A stretch of 64,000 nucleotides of DNA from Rhizobium sp. J15 (GTDB lineage Bacteria; Pseudomonadota; Alphaproteobacteria; Rhizobiales; Rhizobiaceae): NCBI RefSeq assembly GCF_002531825.1, contig NZ_NWSX01000006.1, forward strand, positions 124,001-188,000, given 5' to 3'. The translations under genes and the position numbers were made by a program. The notes beneath the pieces were generated by a model, which had not been told where the DNA came from, searched no databases, and saw only the letters and a program-made list of their open reading frames with translations. Shown here piece after piece: positions 9,895 through 19,325 of the stretch (the first letter of the stretch is position 1; every line of letters begins with the position of its first letter).

Positions 9895-9992
9895 GCGTCC
9901 CTGATCCTTCTTTTCGCCGAGGGCGAAATTTCGGCCAAAATACCGGTTTTGGCGTCCCTTACAACTGAATTATGTCAAACGCCAGAGGCGCT

Positions 9993-10547
9993 TCAGTCCT
10001 TTTTCCAGTCCTTGAGGACCGCGAAAGCGGAGGGCTTTTTGTCGTTCTCGCCGCTATCCTCGATATGGCCACGGAACTCGACGCCCTCCTTGCGCGGATA
10101 GGGATCGATCGCCAGAGCGGCGAATTCGGCAACCACCTCGCCGGCATCGATCGTGTCGCCGACGAAAGTCTCCGGCAGATCCGGGCCATCGGGGTCGAGC
10201 AGCATCTCACCGGCGTCGTTGCCGGGCTGGCGGGCAAGCTTGGAACCCTCGGGCACGAAAATCTGCTCGAAACTCTCGTCGATGGCGGCTTTGACCGGTT
10301 CCAGCGTCACGACGCAGGACTGAACGATCTTCGCCTGCACGCGGCCTTTGACGCGCACGCCGTCGCGTTTCCAGCGGGCGATCTGCAGATCGGCGCGCAA
10401 ATCATCGACGGAGACCACGCTCCAGGTCTCGGCAAGCGCCTTCAATTCGCTGGCATCGGCCTCGATATGGACCTCGACGGGATTGGCCGAGATATGGCCG
10501 ACCTTGACGTGATAGGAGAAGGGAACATCGTCCCGATCGTGTTTCAT
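9993..10547 (-). CDS. DUF177 (YceD-like) protein
   Basis: 184 residues, cytosolic. It has the DUF177 pattern: a Cys-bearing strand VQSCVVTLEPVKAAIDESFEQIF in the middle, preceded by a KRDGVRVKGRVQA strand, and an acidic GDTIDAGEVVAEFAALAIDPYPR segment. In other bacteria yceD neighbours rpmF-plsX, and plant homologues affect 23S rRNA accumulation; here it also lies beside plsX. The ATG at 10547 follows a GAAGGAGGAAA-type ribosome site, and the bc1 chaperone gene ends 11 bp upstream. Confidence 0.85.
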   Translation of the reverse strand: MKHDRDDVPFSYHVKVGHISANPVEVHIEADASELKALAETWSVVSVDDLRADLQIARWKRDGVRVKGRVQAKIVQSCVVTLEPVKAAIDESFEQIFVPEGSKLARQPGNDAGEMLLDPDGPDLPETFVGDTIDAGEVVAEFAALAIDPYPRKEGVEFRGHIEDSGENDKKPSAFAVLKDWKKD

Positions 10548-10558
10548 CGTTTCCTCCT

Positions 10559-11092
10559 TCAGGCGGCCGGCGGCAGCGTTGCCGAACCGGTGGCGATCAG
10601 CTCTTCCGGAACGGCGGACAGATGGGCTTCGGCTGCCATCATCCATGCCGCGAGGCCGGACATGTCGGCCGGCGTCGAGGGTTCCGGATAGATGTTGCGC
10701 TCGAGCGCGAGAGCGAGCGCTTCGGCATCGCCCGCATCCATCGCCTTCGAATAGGCTTCGAGCCGGCCGTAGAACATGCCGGCGAGCTTCTTCATGCGTT
10801 TCGGTACGCTGTTGTCGCCGATGCCGAGCTCGCGGATCGAATAGTCGATATCCTGGAAGAAGGCGTCGACAATCTCCTGGGCGATCTCCTGGCCGCTGGT
10901 GGTGGAACCGCGCGTGCGGCGGAAAAACAGAATCATGGCGATCGACAGCATCTCGAAACGCCCCATGACCGTGTCCGGCACATTGAGGCCTTCGTAAAGC
11001 TCGGGCATTCGCGCGGCGGCCGTCAGCGCCGCATATTGCCGGTCGACGATTGCCTGATTGTTGTTTTTCTTGCGGAAGAGCCCGAAGATCAT
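10559..11092 (-). CDS. Ubiquinol-cytochrome c chaperone (CBP3/UPF0174 family)
   Basis: 177 residues beginning MIFGLFRKKNNNQAIVDR. The family core is recognisable in ALTAAARMPELYEGLNVPDT, the segment after it containing RFEMLSIAMILFF, and FFQDIDYSIRELGIGDNSVP. Mitochondrial Cbp3/UQCC1 helps cytochrome b assemble into the bc1 complex; the bacterial role is inferred from that. It is translated just ahead of the DUF177 gene in the same leftward operon. The start at 11092 is chosen because homology begins at once; the longer open frame upstream has no family character. Confidence 0.88.
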   Translation of the reverse strand: MIFGLFRKKNNNQAIVDRQYAALTAAARMPELYEGLNVPDTVMGRFEMLSIAMILFFRRTRGSTTSGQEIAQEIVDAFFQDIDYSIRELGIGDNSVPKRMKKLAGMFYGRLEAYSKAMDAGDAEALALALERNIYPEPSTPADMSGLAAWMMAAEAHLSAVPEELIATGSATLPPAA

Positions 11093-11335
11093 TGTTTTTT
11101 CCGGAAATGCCTCATTCTTCGCGCCGGCTGGCGTCTGGCCTTGTTGCATGATTTCGAAAGCTGGTTTACCGAAGCAGGCGCGAATTGCAATGCCGATCGT
11201 GGCCAGTTTCGGGACGATGCCTTCAAGGCGCCAGCGAAACAAAAACGGGAAATTCGACCCGGAATGGCCACAATGGTTTTGCAGGAGGAAGCGTGTAAGG
11301 CCCCAAATGGCTGCTATCGACACTCAAGGGAGTAG

Positions 11336-11869
11336 ATGTCGTTGAAGAAACGGTATTTCAAGTCTGACATGAAATTCTTCAGCAGCGCGGCCATCGCCTT
11401 CATAATCGCCTCCACCACTGCTCTTTCCGGCTGCCAGACCAGCACCGTGCTCAACGGCGGCTACGTCGTCGATCAGCAGTCGCTGAACCTGGTTCCCGAA
11501 GGTTCGAGCCGCGAGCAGGTGCTGCTGTCGCTCGGCACGCCGTCGACGACGGCGACCTTCGACGGCGAAGTCTTTTATTATATCTCGCAGCGGCGCACGC
11601 GCGCAGTCGCCTTCCAGAAGCTGAAGGTCGTCGACCAGAGCGTTCTGGCCGTCTATTTCGACAAGGACAGCGTCGTTACCCGCCGCGCCAACTACACGCT
11701 GCAGGACGGCAAGGTGTTCGACACGATTTCGCGCGTCACGCCGACCGGCGGCAAGGAACTCACCTTCCTGCAGCAGATGCTCTCCGGCGGCAGCGCCGCA
11801 AGTGCTGCTCGCAGCCTGTTCGGCGGCGGCGCCGGCGGCACGCCGCAGAACCCGAGCAGCCTGCGCTGA
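11336..11869 (+). CDS. bamE: Outer-membrane assembly lipoprotein BamE (SmpA/OmlA family)
   Basis: 177 residues. A lipoprotein signal ends in lipobox ALSGC (Cys33). The SmpA/OmlA fold follows: NLVPEGSSREQVLLSLGTPS, then the paired strands EVFYYISQ and KVVDQSVLAVYFDKD. The C-terminal 40 residues are Gly/Ala/Ser-rich, longer than the enteric protein. BamE is a subunit of the complex that folds beta-barrel proteins into the outer membrane. AAGGGAG precedes the ATG at 11336. The gene is divergent from the bc1 chaperone and ends at a strong terminator shared with hppA. Confidence 0.92.
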   Translation: MSLKKRYFKSDMKFFSSAAIAFIIASTTALSGCQTSTVLNGGYVVDQQSLNLVPEGSSREQVLLSLGTPSTTATFDGEVFYYISQRRTRAVAFQKLKVVDQSVLAVYFDKDSVVTRRANYTLQDGKVFDTISRVTPTGGKELTFLQQMLSGGSAASAARSLFGGGAGGTPQNPSSLR

Positions 11870-11890
11870 TCGGACAAGCTTCAAACGAAA

Positions 11891-11920
11891 AACCCGCCGG
11901 ATCGCTCCGGCGGGTTTTTT
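11891..11920. terminator. Bidirectional intrinsic terminator between bamE and hppA
   Basis: An 11-bp perfect stem, AACCCGCCGGA (11891-11901) with TCCGGCGGGTT (11906-11916), closes a TCGC loop. T-tracts follow on both strands (TTTTTT to 11920 rightward; the AAAA before the stem leftward), so it can stop both convergent genes. Confidence 0.92.
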
Positions 11921-11965
11921 CATTGTTGGGTATGGCACCGCGGCGAAGCGCGGTGCCTGGATGCG

Positions 11966-14104
11966 TCAACCGGCGAGAACGGCCAGCAGCAGAAGCGCCA
12001 CGATGTTGGTGATCTTGATCGCCGGGTTGACGGCGGGGCCGGCCGTGTCCTTGTAGGGATCGCCGACGGTATCGCCGGTAACTGAGGCCTTGTGCGCTTC
12101 CGAGCCCTTCATATGACGCACGCCGTCCTTATCGACGAAACCATCCTCGAAGCTCTTCTTGGCATTGTCCCAGGCGCCGCCGCCCGATGTCATCGAGATG
12201 GCGACGAAGAGGCCGTTGATGATGACGCCGAGCAGCGATGCTCCGAGGGCGGCGAAGGCCGAGGCCTTGGAGCCGGAGATCAGAAGCACGCCGAAATAAA
12301 CGACGACGGGCGCCAGCACCGGCAGCAGCGACGGCACGATCATCTCGCGGATCGCAGCTTTGGTCAGAAGGTCGACGGCCTTGCCGTAGTCCGGCTTTTC
12401 CGTGCCCTGCATGATGCCGGGCTTGGCCTTGAACTGACGGCGCACCTCCTCGACGATCGAGCCGGCGGCCCGGCCGACGGCTGTCATGGCGATGCCGCCG
12501 AACAGATAGGGGATCAGGCCGCCGAAAAGCAGTCCGGCAACCACATAGGGGTTCGACAACTCGAAGGAGATCGTGCCGATATTGGCGAAATAAGGATACT
12601 GATCGCCATGCGCCGCGAAATATTGCAGGTCGTTGGCATAGGCGGCAAAGAGCACCAGCGCGCCGAGACCGGCCGAGCCGATCGCGTAGCCCTTGGTGAC
12701 GGCCTTGGTGGTGTTGCCGACGGCGTCGAGCGCATCGGTCGACTTGCGCACCTCCGGCGGCAGGTGCGACATCTCGGCGATACCGCCGGCATTGTCGGTG
12801 ACCGGGCCGAAGGCATCGAGCGCAACGATCATGCCGGCAAGGCCGAGCATGGCGGTGACTGCGATGCCGGTGCCGAAGAGGCCGCCGAGCTGATAGGTGG
12901 CGAGAATGCCGCCAACGATGACAATGGCCGGCAGAGCTGTCGATTCCAGCGAGACGGCAAGACCCTGGATGACGTTGGTGCCGTGGCCGGTCACCGACGA
13001 CTGGGCGATCGAAACGACGGGGCGCTTGCCGGTGCCGGTGTAATATTCGGTGATGACCACGATCAGGGCGGTAACGACGAGGCCGACGAGACCGCAGATG
13101 AAGAGGTTCGTGCCGGTAACGTCGGCGCCGGCGACGGTGCCGAGCGAGCCCCAGCCGACCGTCAGCGAAGTGGCGGCGCCGAGACCGATGATGGACAACA
13201 GGCCGGTAACGATGAGGCCTTTGTAGAGCGCGCCCATGATCGAGCCGTTCGAGCCGAGCTTGACGAAGAAGGTGCCGATGATCGAGGTGATGATGCAGGC
13301 GCCGCAGATCGCCAGCGGATAGATCATCGCCGACTGGAGGACCGGCGCACCGGCAAAGAAGATCGCAGCGAGAACCATGGTGGCGACGACGGAGACGGCA
13401 TAGGTCTCGAAAAGGTCGGCGGCCATGCCGGCGCAGTCGCCGACGTTGTCACCGACGTTATCGGCAATCGTCGCCGGGTTGCGCGGATCGTCCTCGGGAA
13501 TGCCGGCTTCCACCTTGCCGACGAGGTCGCCGCCGACATCGGCGCCCTTGGTGAAGATGCCGCCGCCGAGACGGGCGAAGATCGAGATCAGCGAGGCGCC
13601 GAAGCCAAGCGCAACCAGCGCATCGATGACTTCACGCGAGCCGCTTTCATGTCCAAGCCCGACCGTCAATATGGTGTAGTAGATGGAGACGCCGAGCAGC
13701 GCGAGGCCTGCCACCAGCATGCCGGTGATCGCGCCCGATTTGAAGGCGATGTCGAGGCCGGCGGAGAGGCTGGCGGAGGCCGCCTGGGCGGTGCGCACAT
13801 TGGCGCGGACGGAGACGTGCATGCCGATGAAGCCGGCAGCGCCCGACAGTACGGCGCCGATCAGGAAGCCGATGGCGGCCGTAGCGGAAAGAAGAAGCCA
13901 TGCCGCGATGAAAACGACAACGCCGACAAGGGCAATGGTCTTGTACTGGCGGGTCAGATAGGCCTGAGCGCCTTCGCGGATATAACCCGCGATCTCCTGC
14001 ATGCGGCTGTTGCCCTGATCGGCGGCAAGCACCGACCGGGTTGCCCAGGCGGCGTAGACCACCGAGAGCAGACCGCATGCAATTACGCATAAAAGAATGG
14101 TCAT
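11966..14104 (-). CDS. hppA: Membrane-bound proton-translocating pyrophosphatase
   Basis: Couples hydrolysis of pyrophosphate to proton export across the inner membrane. 712 residues with about 16 membrane helices. Signature elements seen: [20 protein letters not shown] (substrate site with its Asp/Lys residues), [19 protein letters not shown] and the C-terminal [15 protein letters not shown]. The stretch [12 protein letters not shown] has Lys where K+-dependent enzymes carry Ala, so this should be the K+-independent class, as known from Rhodospirillum. GGAGGAAAGAG precedes the ATG at 14104. It lies downstream of nusB on the same strand but 199 bp away, so probably has its own promoter. Confidence 0.96.
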   Translation of the reverse strand: MTILLCVIACGLLSVVYAAWATRSVLAADQGNSRMQEIAGYIREGAQAYLTRQYKTIALVGVVVFIAAWLLLSATAAIGFLIGAVLSGAAGFIGMHVSVRANVRTAQAASASLSAGLDIAFKSGAITGMLVAGLALLGVSIYYTILTVGLGHESGSREVIDALVALGFGASLISIFARLGGGIFTKGADVGGDLVGKVEAGIPEDDPRNPATIADNVGDNVGDCAGMAADLFETYAVSVVATMVLAAIFFAGAPVLQSAMIYPLAICGACIITSIIGTFFVKLGSNGSIMGALYKGLIVTGLLSIIGLGAATSLTVGWGSLGTVAGADVTGTNLFICGLVGLVVTALIVVITEYYTGTGKRPVVSIAQSSVTGHGTNVIQGLAVSLESTALPAIVIVGGILATYQLGGLFGTGIAVTAMLGLAGMIVALDAFGPVTDNAGGIAEMSHLPPEVRKSTDALDAVGNTTKAVTKGYAIGSAGLGALVLFAAYANDLQYFAAHGDQYPYFANIGTISFELSNPYVVAGLLFGGLIPYLFGGIAMTAVGRAAGSIVEEVRRQFKAKPGIMQGTEKPDYGKAVDLLTKAAIREMIVPSLLPVLAPVVVYFGVLLISGSKASAFAALGASLLGVIINGLFVAISMTSGGGAWDNAKKSFEDGFVDKDGVRHMKGSEAHKASVTGDTVGDPYKDTAGPAVNPAIKITNIVALLLLAVLAG

Positions 14105-14303
14105 TTCGCTCTTTCCTCCCGTAGGCCGGAGCTCACTCCTTCTCCGGCAAAAACGCCGCCGAATCGCCTTTCCTCTCCACAGAAATGCCACAGCTAAGCG
14201 GTCCGGAGATTGCGTGGTCGATCACGTGGCGTCAAGACCGCAACGGGCGAAAACCATTGCGGTATGAAGAAAGACTTAGGGAGATTGTTCGGCGGCTAAG
14301 AGC

Positions 14304-14786
14304 TTACTTCTTCGCCTCGCCGCGAACCTGCTTGGCGATGCGGTCGAGCACGGCGTTGACGAGCTTCGGCTCGTCGTCCTCGAAAAAGGCCTGCGCGATC
14401 TCGACATATTCGGTGACGATGACCGCCACCGGAACGTCCTTGCGGTCGGTCAGCTCGAAAACGCCCGCGCGCAGGATGGCGCGCACGGTGCTGTCGAGGC
14501 GGGACAAAGCCCAATCATCCTGCAGGGCCGCGGCAATCAGCGGATCGAGACGGACCTGATCGCGCACGACGCCGGAGACGATGGAGCGGAACCAGCCCGC
14601 GTCGGCCTTCAGATAGGTCGCGCCGTCGAGTTCCTGCCCGAGGCGGTGCGCCTCGTATTCGGCCACGATTTCCAGAACGCCCGTGCCGCCGACATCCATC
14701 TGATAAAGCGCCTGCACGGCCGCGAGACGAGCAGCACCCCGCTGGTTCGCAGTCTTGACCGGCCGTTCCGTCTTGTCGTCGTTCAT
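14304..14786 (-). CDS. nusB: Transcription antitermination factor NusB
   Basis: 160 residues, all-helical RNA-binding protein that joins NusE on boxA during rRNA transcription. Family landmarks: [16 protein letters not shown] at the N-terminus, the [16 protein letters not shown] helix and [16 protein letters not shown], then [11 protein letters not shown]. The gene starts three bases after the ribH stop, so both are translated from one message, a linkage widespread in bacteria. Confidence 0.95.
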   Translation of the reverse strand: MNDDKTERPVKTANQRGAARLAAVQALYQMDVGGTGVLEIVAEYEAHRLGQELDGATYLKADAGWFRSIVSGVVRDQVRLDPLIAAALQDDWALSRLDSTVRAILRAGVFELTDRKDVPVAVIVTEYVEIAQAFFEDDEPKLVNAVLDRIAKQVRGEAKK

Positions 14787-14789
14787 TCG

Positions 14790-15245
14790 TTAAGCACCCA
14801 GTTTCTGCTTCAACTCGATCATCGTCAGAGCCGCGCGGGCGGCAAAGCCGCCCTTGTCCTTGTCCGAGCGGCGTGCGCGCGCCCAGGCCTGTTCATCATT
14901 TTCCACGGTCAGGATGCCGTTGCCGATGGCAAGGGACTCGCTGACCGCGAGATCCATCAAAGCGCGCGAGGATTCGTTCGATACGATATCGAAGTGATAG
15001 GTCTCGCCGCGAATGACCATGCCGAGGGCGACATAGCCGTCATAATGCGTGCCGCCATTGTCGTCCCCATCGAGCGACATGGCAATCGCCGCCGGAATTT
15101 CCAGGGCGCCGGGAACGGTCACCACCTCATAGGTGGCGCCGGCTTCCTTGAGAGCAAAGGTCGCGCCTTCGAGCAGCGCGTCGGCCATGTCGTCGTAGAA
15201 GCGGGCTTCAACGATCAAAATATGGGGAGCGGTCTCTCTCGACAT
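14790..15245 (-). CDS. ribH: 6,7-dimethyl-8-ribityllumazine synthase
   Basis: Condenses the ribityl-pyrimidine with dihydroxybutanone phosphate in the penultimate step of riboflavin synthesis. 151 residues. Visible: [32 protein letters not shown], the [14 protein letters not shown] catalytic strand with its conserved His, and [14 protein letters not shown]. It lies between three unrelated rightward genes and nusB, some 1.8 kb away from ribE, with which it usually shares an operon. No FMN riboswitch was recognised upstream. Confidence 0.95.
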   Translation of the reverse strand: MSRETAPHILIVEARFYDDMADALLEGATFALKEAGATYEVVTVPGALEIPAAIAMSLDGDDNGGTHYDGYVALGMVIRGETYHFDIVSNESSRALMDLAVSESLAIGNGILTVENDEQAWARARRSDKDKGGFAARAALTMIELKQKLGA

Positions 15246-15591
15246 GGTTCACCTTCGTTTCGCAGGACATTTTCCACTCGGCAGGCCGCGGTCAAAACAT
15301 GCCTTCATCAGAATGGCAAGCAATTTCGCCCGATGCCGCGACACGGAAAGAGGAAATATCCGCAAAGGGATAGCCGAACGATCCGCACGCGACAGAACAG
15401 ACCTTTAAAACCTGTTTTGCCGGATGCCTGGAAAACGGCAATTCGAAGGCAGTTTTCATGAACAATTTTTAATGGATTTTCAGTGGCTTAAGCCATTGAA
15501 TCGCGAAAGGGAGAGGGCCAATTCCATGTCGTGACACCGACGATCCCCTGCAACGACAGCCGACCGTCAAAGCAGATGAAAGGATATGATC
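15246..15591. other. Divergent intergenic region between ribH and a small exported protein gene
   Basis: 346 bases with no credible gene. It must contain the leftward ribH-nusB promoter and the rightward promoter of the exported protein. The right half (about 15440-15490) is richer in A/T. I looked for FMN riboswitch core sequences on both strands and saw none. Confidence 0.4.
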
Positions 15592-15951
15592 ATGAACCGT
15601 ATTGTCACCGTCACCCTCGCCGCAGCTCTATCCTCCCTGGCATTTGCCGGCGTCAGCCGGGCCGAAAGCCTTGGAATGAACACAGACCGGGGCATCGAGC
15701 AGACGCTCAGGAGCTTCCAGGGCAATGATTTCAATGTCGAACAGGTCCATAACTGGCGCAACCTCGACGACGAGTGGACCGGCCCGCACTCGGCGCCGGA
15801 GCGCTCCGGCCAGGCCGTTCGCGGCATCCAGGCCTCGATCGATGCCAACAGGTCGCTCGCCCACCGGCTTAACAACGAGGGCGTCGACGTTCGCAACATC
15901 GTCAATGCCGAACAGGCGGCCGACGGAAGCCTGACCTTCTACGTTCGCTGA
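15592..15951 (+). CDS. Small exported protein of unknown function
   Basis: 119 residues. The start MNRIVTVTLAAALSSLAFAG with a following SRAE gives a signal peptide cleaved near residue 25. The mature part of about 95 residues is polar, contains paired Trp residues (HNWRNLDDEW), has no Cys and ends in LTFYVR. No family recognised. AAAGGA precedes the ATG at 15592. It is the first of three rightward genes that lie between ribE and ribH, and a 10-bp stem-loop follows it directly. Confidence 0.7.
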   Translation: MNRIVTVTLAAALSSLAFAGVSRAESLGMNTDRGIEQTLRSFQGNDFNVEQVHNWRNLDDEWTGPHSAPERSGQAVRGIQASIDANRSLAHRLNNEGVDVRNIVNAEQAADGSLTFYVR

Positions 15952-15960
15952 CGGCTTCCC

Positions 15961-15991
15961 GCATGGGCGGCGGTCTCCTCTCCGCCCATGC
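15961..15991 (+). terminator. Stem-loop after the small exported protein gene
   Basis: Perfect 10-bp inverted repeat GCATGGGCGG (15961-15970) and CCGCCCATGC (15982-15991) with an 11-base loop, ten bases past the stop codon. There is no T-tract, so it may be a weak terminator or an mRNA-stabilising hairpin. Confidence 0.55.
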
Positions 15992-16062
15992 CGGTCTCTC
16001 CCAGAAAATCATTGAATTTTTCGACGCGATGATGGTTTCTCTTCCTGCGACAGGAGGACCTC

Positions 16063-16566
16063 ATGGCCACGGAACCGAAAGCGGTGATCAACACCGCCGA
16101 TCTCAAGCTCGACCACTGGAAACAAGGCGCGTTCTACGAAGGCGCCGATACCTCGTTCGGGGCGCTTCTAGGCCTGGCCGGACTCGGCATCAGCTATAAC
16201 GAAGTGCCGCCCGGCAAATCGAGCTGCCCCTTCCACAATCATCACGTCGAAGACGAGCTCTTCTATGTAATTTCAGGCGCCGGCGAATACCGTTTCGGCG
16301 ACGAGCGCCATGCGATCAAAGCGGGCGACGTGCTCGGCGCGCCAGCCGGCGGGCCTGAAACGGCGCATCAGATCATCAATTCAGGCACGGCGACGCTCGT
16401 CTATCTCGGCATTTCGACGATGGCGAAAACCGAGATCGTCGAATATCCCGATTCCGGAAAGTTCCTTGCCAAGACCAACAGGGACGGCGCGAAGCCTGGG
16501 CGCTTCCGCCATATCGGACGGCCGGAAAGCGACCTCGACTATTGGGACGGCGAGCCCGGCGCCTGA
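16063..16566 (+). CDS. Cupin-domain protein
   Basis: 167 residues, cytosolic. One cupin barrel: motif 1 is seen as CPFHNHHVEDELFYVISGAG with metal ligands His-x-His and Glu, motif 2 as AGDVLGAPAGGPETAHQIIN with the further His. The strand GEYRFGDERHAIKAGD lies between them. The substrate cannot be told from the sequence. An AGGAGG ribosome site stands nine bases before the ATG at 16063. Followed by an acetyltransferase gene 26 bp downstream, likely co-transcribed. Confidence 0.88.
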   Translation: MATEPKAVINTADLKLDHWKQGAFYEGADTSFGALLGLAGLGISYNEVPPGKSSCPFHNHHVEDELFYVISGAGEYRFGDERHAIKAGDVLGAPAGGPETAHQIINSGTATLVYLGISTMAKTEIVEYPDSGKFLAKTNRDGAKPGRFRHIGRPESDLDYWDGEPGA

Positions 16567-16592
16567 GAGCATAATTTCCCCAGGGATCAGAC

Positions 16593-17108
16593 ATGACCAC
16601 CATTCCGACCCTCGAAACGGCGCGGCTGACGCTTCGCCCTCACCGCCTGGACGATTTCGACGCACATGCGGCGCTGTGGGCGGACGAGGATGTCGTTCGC
16701 TTCATCACCGGGGCGCCGTCAAGCCGAGAGCAGAGCTGGAGCCGCATGCTGCGCATCGCCGGCATGTGGCACCATATGGGCTTCGGCTTTCTCGCCATCG
16801 TGGAAAAAGAGAGCGACCTCTTCATCGGCGAAGCGGGCTTCCTCGAAGCCCGCCGCGAAATGAAGCCGTCGATCGAGGGCACGATGGAAGTCGGCTGGGC
16901 GCTGATGCCTTCGGCGCACGGCCGCGGTTACGCCACCGAGGCGCTGACCGCCTTGATCGGTTGGGGGAGAACGCATTTTCCGGGAAAGCCGATGAGCTGC
17001 ATCATCAGCCCCGAGAACGAGGCTTCGCTCAGGGTCGCAGCCAAGCTCGGCTTTCGCGAGACGGCGCGCGCGCAGTATAACGGCGAAGTTATTCAGTTTT
17101 CGCGGTAG
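16593..17108 (+). CDS. GNAT N-acetyltransferase, RimJ/RimL type
   Basis: 171 residues. Begins TLETARLTLRPHRLDDFDAH, the usual opening of RimJ/RimL-like enzymes; the acetyl-CoA site is in SAHGRGYATEALTALIGWG (motif A, with the R-G-x-G/A pattern) and the C-terminal strand reads AAKLGFRETA. Acceptor unknown. Its last 20 bases overlap the 3' end of the convergent ribE gene, an uncommonly tight arrangement that suggests it came to rest there secondarily. Confidence 0.88.
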   Translation: MTTIPTLETARLTLRPHRLDDFDAHAALWADEDVVRFITGAPSSREQSWSRMLRIAGMWHHMGFGFLAIVEKESDLFIGEAGFLEARREMKPSIEGTMEVGWALMPSAHGRGYATEALTALIGWGRTHFPGKPMSCIISPENEASLRVAAKLGFRETARAQYNGEVIQFSR

Positions 17109-17709
17109 GGAATTCCGCCAGTCGGGCGGCGTAACGCGCCATGGTGTCGACTTCGAAATTGACGAAATCGCCGGCCTTGCGGTCGCCCCAGGTGGTCACT
17201 TCGAGCGTGTGGCGGATGAGCAGGACGTCGAAATCCGTGCCGTCGACGGCATTGACGGTCAGCGAGGTGCCGTCGAGGGCGATCGAACCCTTGGGGGCGA
17301 CGAATTTTGCCAGATGTTCGGGTGCGCGCAGGCGGTAGCGCGTGGCGTCGCCCTCCGATGTCACGGAAAGAATTTCCGCCTTGCCGTCGACATGGCCGGA
17401 AACGATGTGGCCGCCGAGTTCATCGCCGATCTTCAGCGACCGTTCGAGATTGATGCGGCTGCCTTCCCGCCAGGTGCCGATCGTCGTCAGCCGCAGCGCC
17501 TCTTCCCAGGCTTCCACCTCGAACCAGCGGCCGTTGCTGCCTTCTTGCGGCAGGCCGGTCACGGTGAGGCAGATGCCGGAATGGGAGATGGAGGCGCCCA
17601 TATCGATGGTCGCCGGGTCGTAACTCGTCGCGACGCGGAGCTTGATGCCCTCCTTCAGCGACGAAACGGATTCGATCGTACCGACATCAGTAACAATTCC
17701 GGTGAACAT
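17089..17709 (-). CDS. ribE: Riboflavin synthase alpha subunit
   Basis: Dismutates two lumazines to riboflavin. 206 residues made of two similar beta-barrel halves. First half: MFTGIVTDVG, SHSGICLTVTG, and NLERSLKIGDELGGHIVSGH; second half: GSIALDGTSLTVNAVDG and IRHTLEVTTWG. The ATG at 17709 shares its A with the ribD stop (TGATG), so it is translationally coupled to ribD. Its 3' end overlaps the convergent acetyltransferase gene. Confidence 0.95.
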   Translation of the reverse strand: MFTGIVTDVGTIESVSSLKEGIKLRVATSYDPATIDMGASISHSGICLTVTGLPQEGSNGRWFEVEAWEEALRLTTIGTWREGSRINLERSLKIGDELGGHIVSGHVDGKAEILSVTSEGDATRYRLRAPEHLAKFVAPKGSIALDGTSLTVNAVDGTDFDVLLIRHTLEVTTWGDRKAGDFVNFEVDTMARYAARLAEFPTAKTE

Positions 17710-18836
17710 CAATTCTCTCTTTCATATTCATCCAGGCGATCAGCGCCGAACATATGCGTGCCCCTGTGGGCGAAACCGGATGGTATGTCGGTTGCGTCAA
17801 GCGGGGATTCAATACCGCCCTCGCCGATGACGACGGGTGCCTGGTAAAGCTGGATGCGATCGACAAGGCCGGCTTGGAGGAAAAGCTTCGCGGTCTTTGC
17901 GCCGCCCTCGACCAGAAGCGAGGAGATGCCGCGCGTCGCCAAGGCCGGCAGCAGGACTTCGGGGTGATAGGGATTGCAGTAGACGATCTCGACACCGGCG
18001 GCTTCGAGAGCGGTACGGCGGGAATCTATGTCAGACACGGTGGGTGGAGTACCCCCCTCTGACCCCAACGGCGAAACATCTTCACTCGCCACCAAGATGA
18101 CCGGCACTTCCCGCGCCGTTTCAACCAGCTTGCTCGTCAGCGGTAACGCCAGTGCGGGATCAAGCACGATACGAACAGGCGAATACGCTTCGAGACCCGG
18201 TGTTCGCACCGTCAGCAGCGGATCGTCCGATATGGCGGTGCCGATGCCGACCAGGATTGCGTCGGTTTCGGCGCGCAGCGCCTGAACCTCAGCGCGGGCC
18301 TCCGGTCCCGTTATCGCCACTTGACCCTCCCCCTGGCGGCCGATCATGCCATCGGCGGAAACGGCAAGCTTGAGAGTCACATAGGGGCGGTTCTTCGTCT
18401 GGCGGGTGAGATAGCCGGCAAGCGCGCGCCGGCCGTCGGCCTCCAGCACGCCGGCATCCACCTCGATGCCCGCCTCGCGCAGCATGGAAATGCCGCGGCC
18501 GGAGACGCGGGGATCGGGATCGGTGACGCTGATGACGACGCGGGCAACGCCATAGGCGATCAGGGCCTCGGCGCAGGGCGGCGTCTTGCCGTGATGCGAG
18601 CAGGGTTCGAGCGTGACATAGGCGGTGGCGCCACGGGCGCGTTCGCCGGCCTCGGCGAGCGCCTGCGGCTCGGCATGCGGGCGGCCGCCGATGGCGGTGA
18701 CCGCCTGGCCGACGATGACGCCATCCTTGACGATCAGGCAGCCGACGGAAGGGTTGCTGGCGGTACGGCCGAGATGCGCGCGCGACAGGCGGATCGCCGC
18801 CGCCATGAAACGTTCGTCATGCGGCGAGATGCTCAT
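17709..18836 (-). CDS. ribD: Bifunctional riboflavin biosynthesis deaminase/reductase RibD
   Basis: Carries out the deamination and reduction steps after GTP cyclohydrolase II. 375 residues. The N-terminal deaminase has zinc site His54-Ala-Glu56 and Cys79/Cys88 in EPCSHHGKTPPC. The reductase follows from about residue 150 with TLKLAVSADGMIG, ILVGIGTAISDDPLLTVR and LLVEGGAKTAKLFL. Residues about 255-272 (PLGSEGGTPPTVSDIDSR) form an extra loop where most RibD proteins have only a short turn. It follows nrdR by three bases and couples to ribE. Confidence 0.95.
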   Translation of the reverse strand: MSISPHDERFMAAAIRLSRAHLGRTASNPSVGCLIVKDGVIVGQAVTAIGGRPHAEPQALAEAGERARGATAYVTLEPCSHHGKTPPCAEALIAYGVARVVISVTDPDPRVSGRGISMLREAGIEVDAGVLEADGRRALAGYLTRQTKNRPYVTLKLAVSADGMIGRQGEGQVAITGPEARAEVQALRAETDAILVGIGTAISDDPLLTVRTPGLEAYSPVRIVLDPALALPLTSKLVETAREVPVILVASEDVSPLGSEGGTPPTVSDIDSRRTALEAAGVEIVYCNPYHPEVLLPALATRGISSLLVEGGAKTAKLFLQAGLVDRIQLYQAPVVIGEGGIESPLDATDIPSGFAHRGTHMFGADRLDEYEREN

Positions 18837-18839
18837 GGC

Positions 18840-19316
18840 TCATCCGTCCAGCGGGTCGCGGGCGATCTTGGCGTTGATTTCCGAAATAACTTTCTCGAAA
18901 TCCTCGGCCAGCGAGAAATCCCGATAGACCGAGGCGTAGCGCACGAAGCCGACATCATCGAGGCTTTTCATGGCCTCGAGCACCTGAAGACCGATCTGCT
19001 CGGAAGAGATTTCGGTTTCGCCGGAGCTTTCAAGCCGGCGGACGATGCCGGAAACGGCGCGCTCGATGCGGTCCCGCTCGACGGGACGTTTGCGCAATGC
19101 CACTTCGAAGGAGCGCACCAGCTTTTCGCGGTCGAAGGGTACTTTGCGGCCGGTTTTCTTGGTCACCATCAGCTCGCGCAACTGCACGCGCTCGAAGGTG
19201 GTGAAGCGGCCGCCGCAATCCGGACAGATACGCCGCCGGCGGATGGACGTGTTGTCCTCCGCCGGGCGCGAATCTTTAACCTGAGTATCTTCCGAACCGC
19301 AATAGGGGCAGCGCAT
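18840..19316 (-). CDS. nrdR: Transcriptional repressor NrdR
   Basis: Represses ribonucleotide reductase genes in response to ATP/dATP. 158 residues. Zinc ribbon with [13 protein letters not shown] and [13 protein letters not shown] (two CxxC pairs), then the ATP-cone domain beginning with [19 protein letters not shown]. Full length for the family. Placed between glyA (9 bp) and ribD (3 bp) in a common leftward operon. Confidence 0.96.
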   Translation of the reverse strand: MRCPYCGSEDTQVKDSRPAEDNTSIRRRRICPDCGGRFTTFERVQLRELMVTKKTGRKVPFDREKLVRSFEVALRKRPVERDRIERAVSGIVRRLESSGETEISSEQIGLQVLEAMKSLDDVGFVRYASVYRDFSLAEDFEKVISEINAKIARDPLDG

Positions 19317-19325
19317 CGCTACTCC

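Noticed and set aside
12092..14092. A 666-codon open frame antisense to hppA
   Set aside because: Its composition (Asp, Gly, His, Arg-rich) is that of a reverse-strand shadow; hppA has all its motifs.
15246..15591. FMN riboswitch upstream of ribH
   Set aside because: None of the conserved core sequences is seen on either strand.
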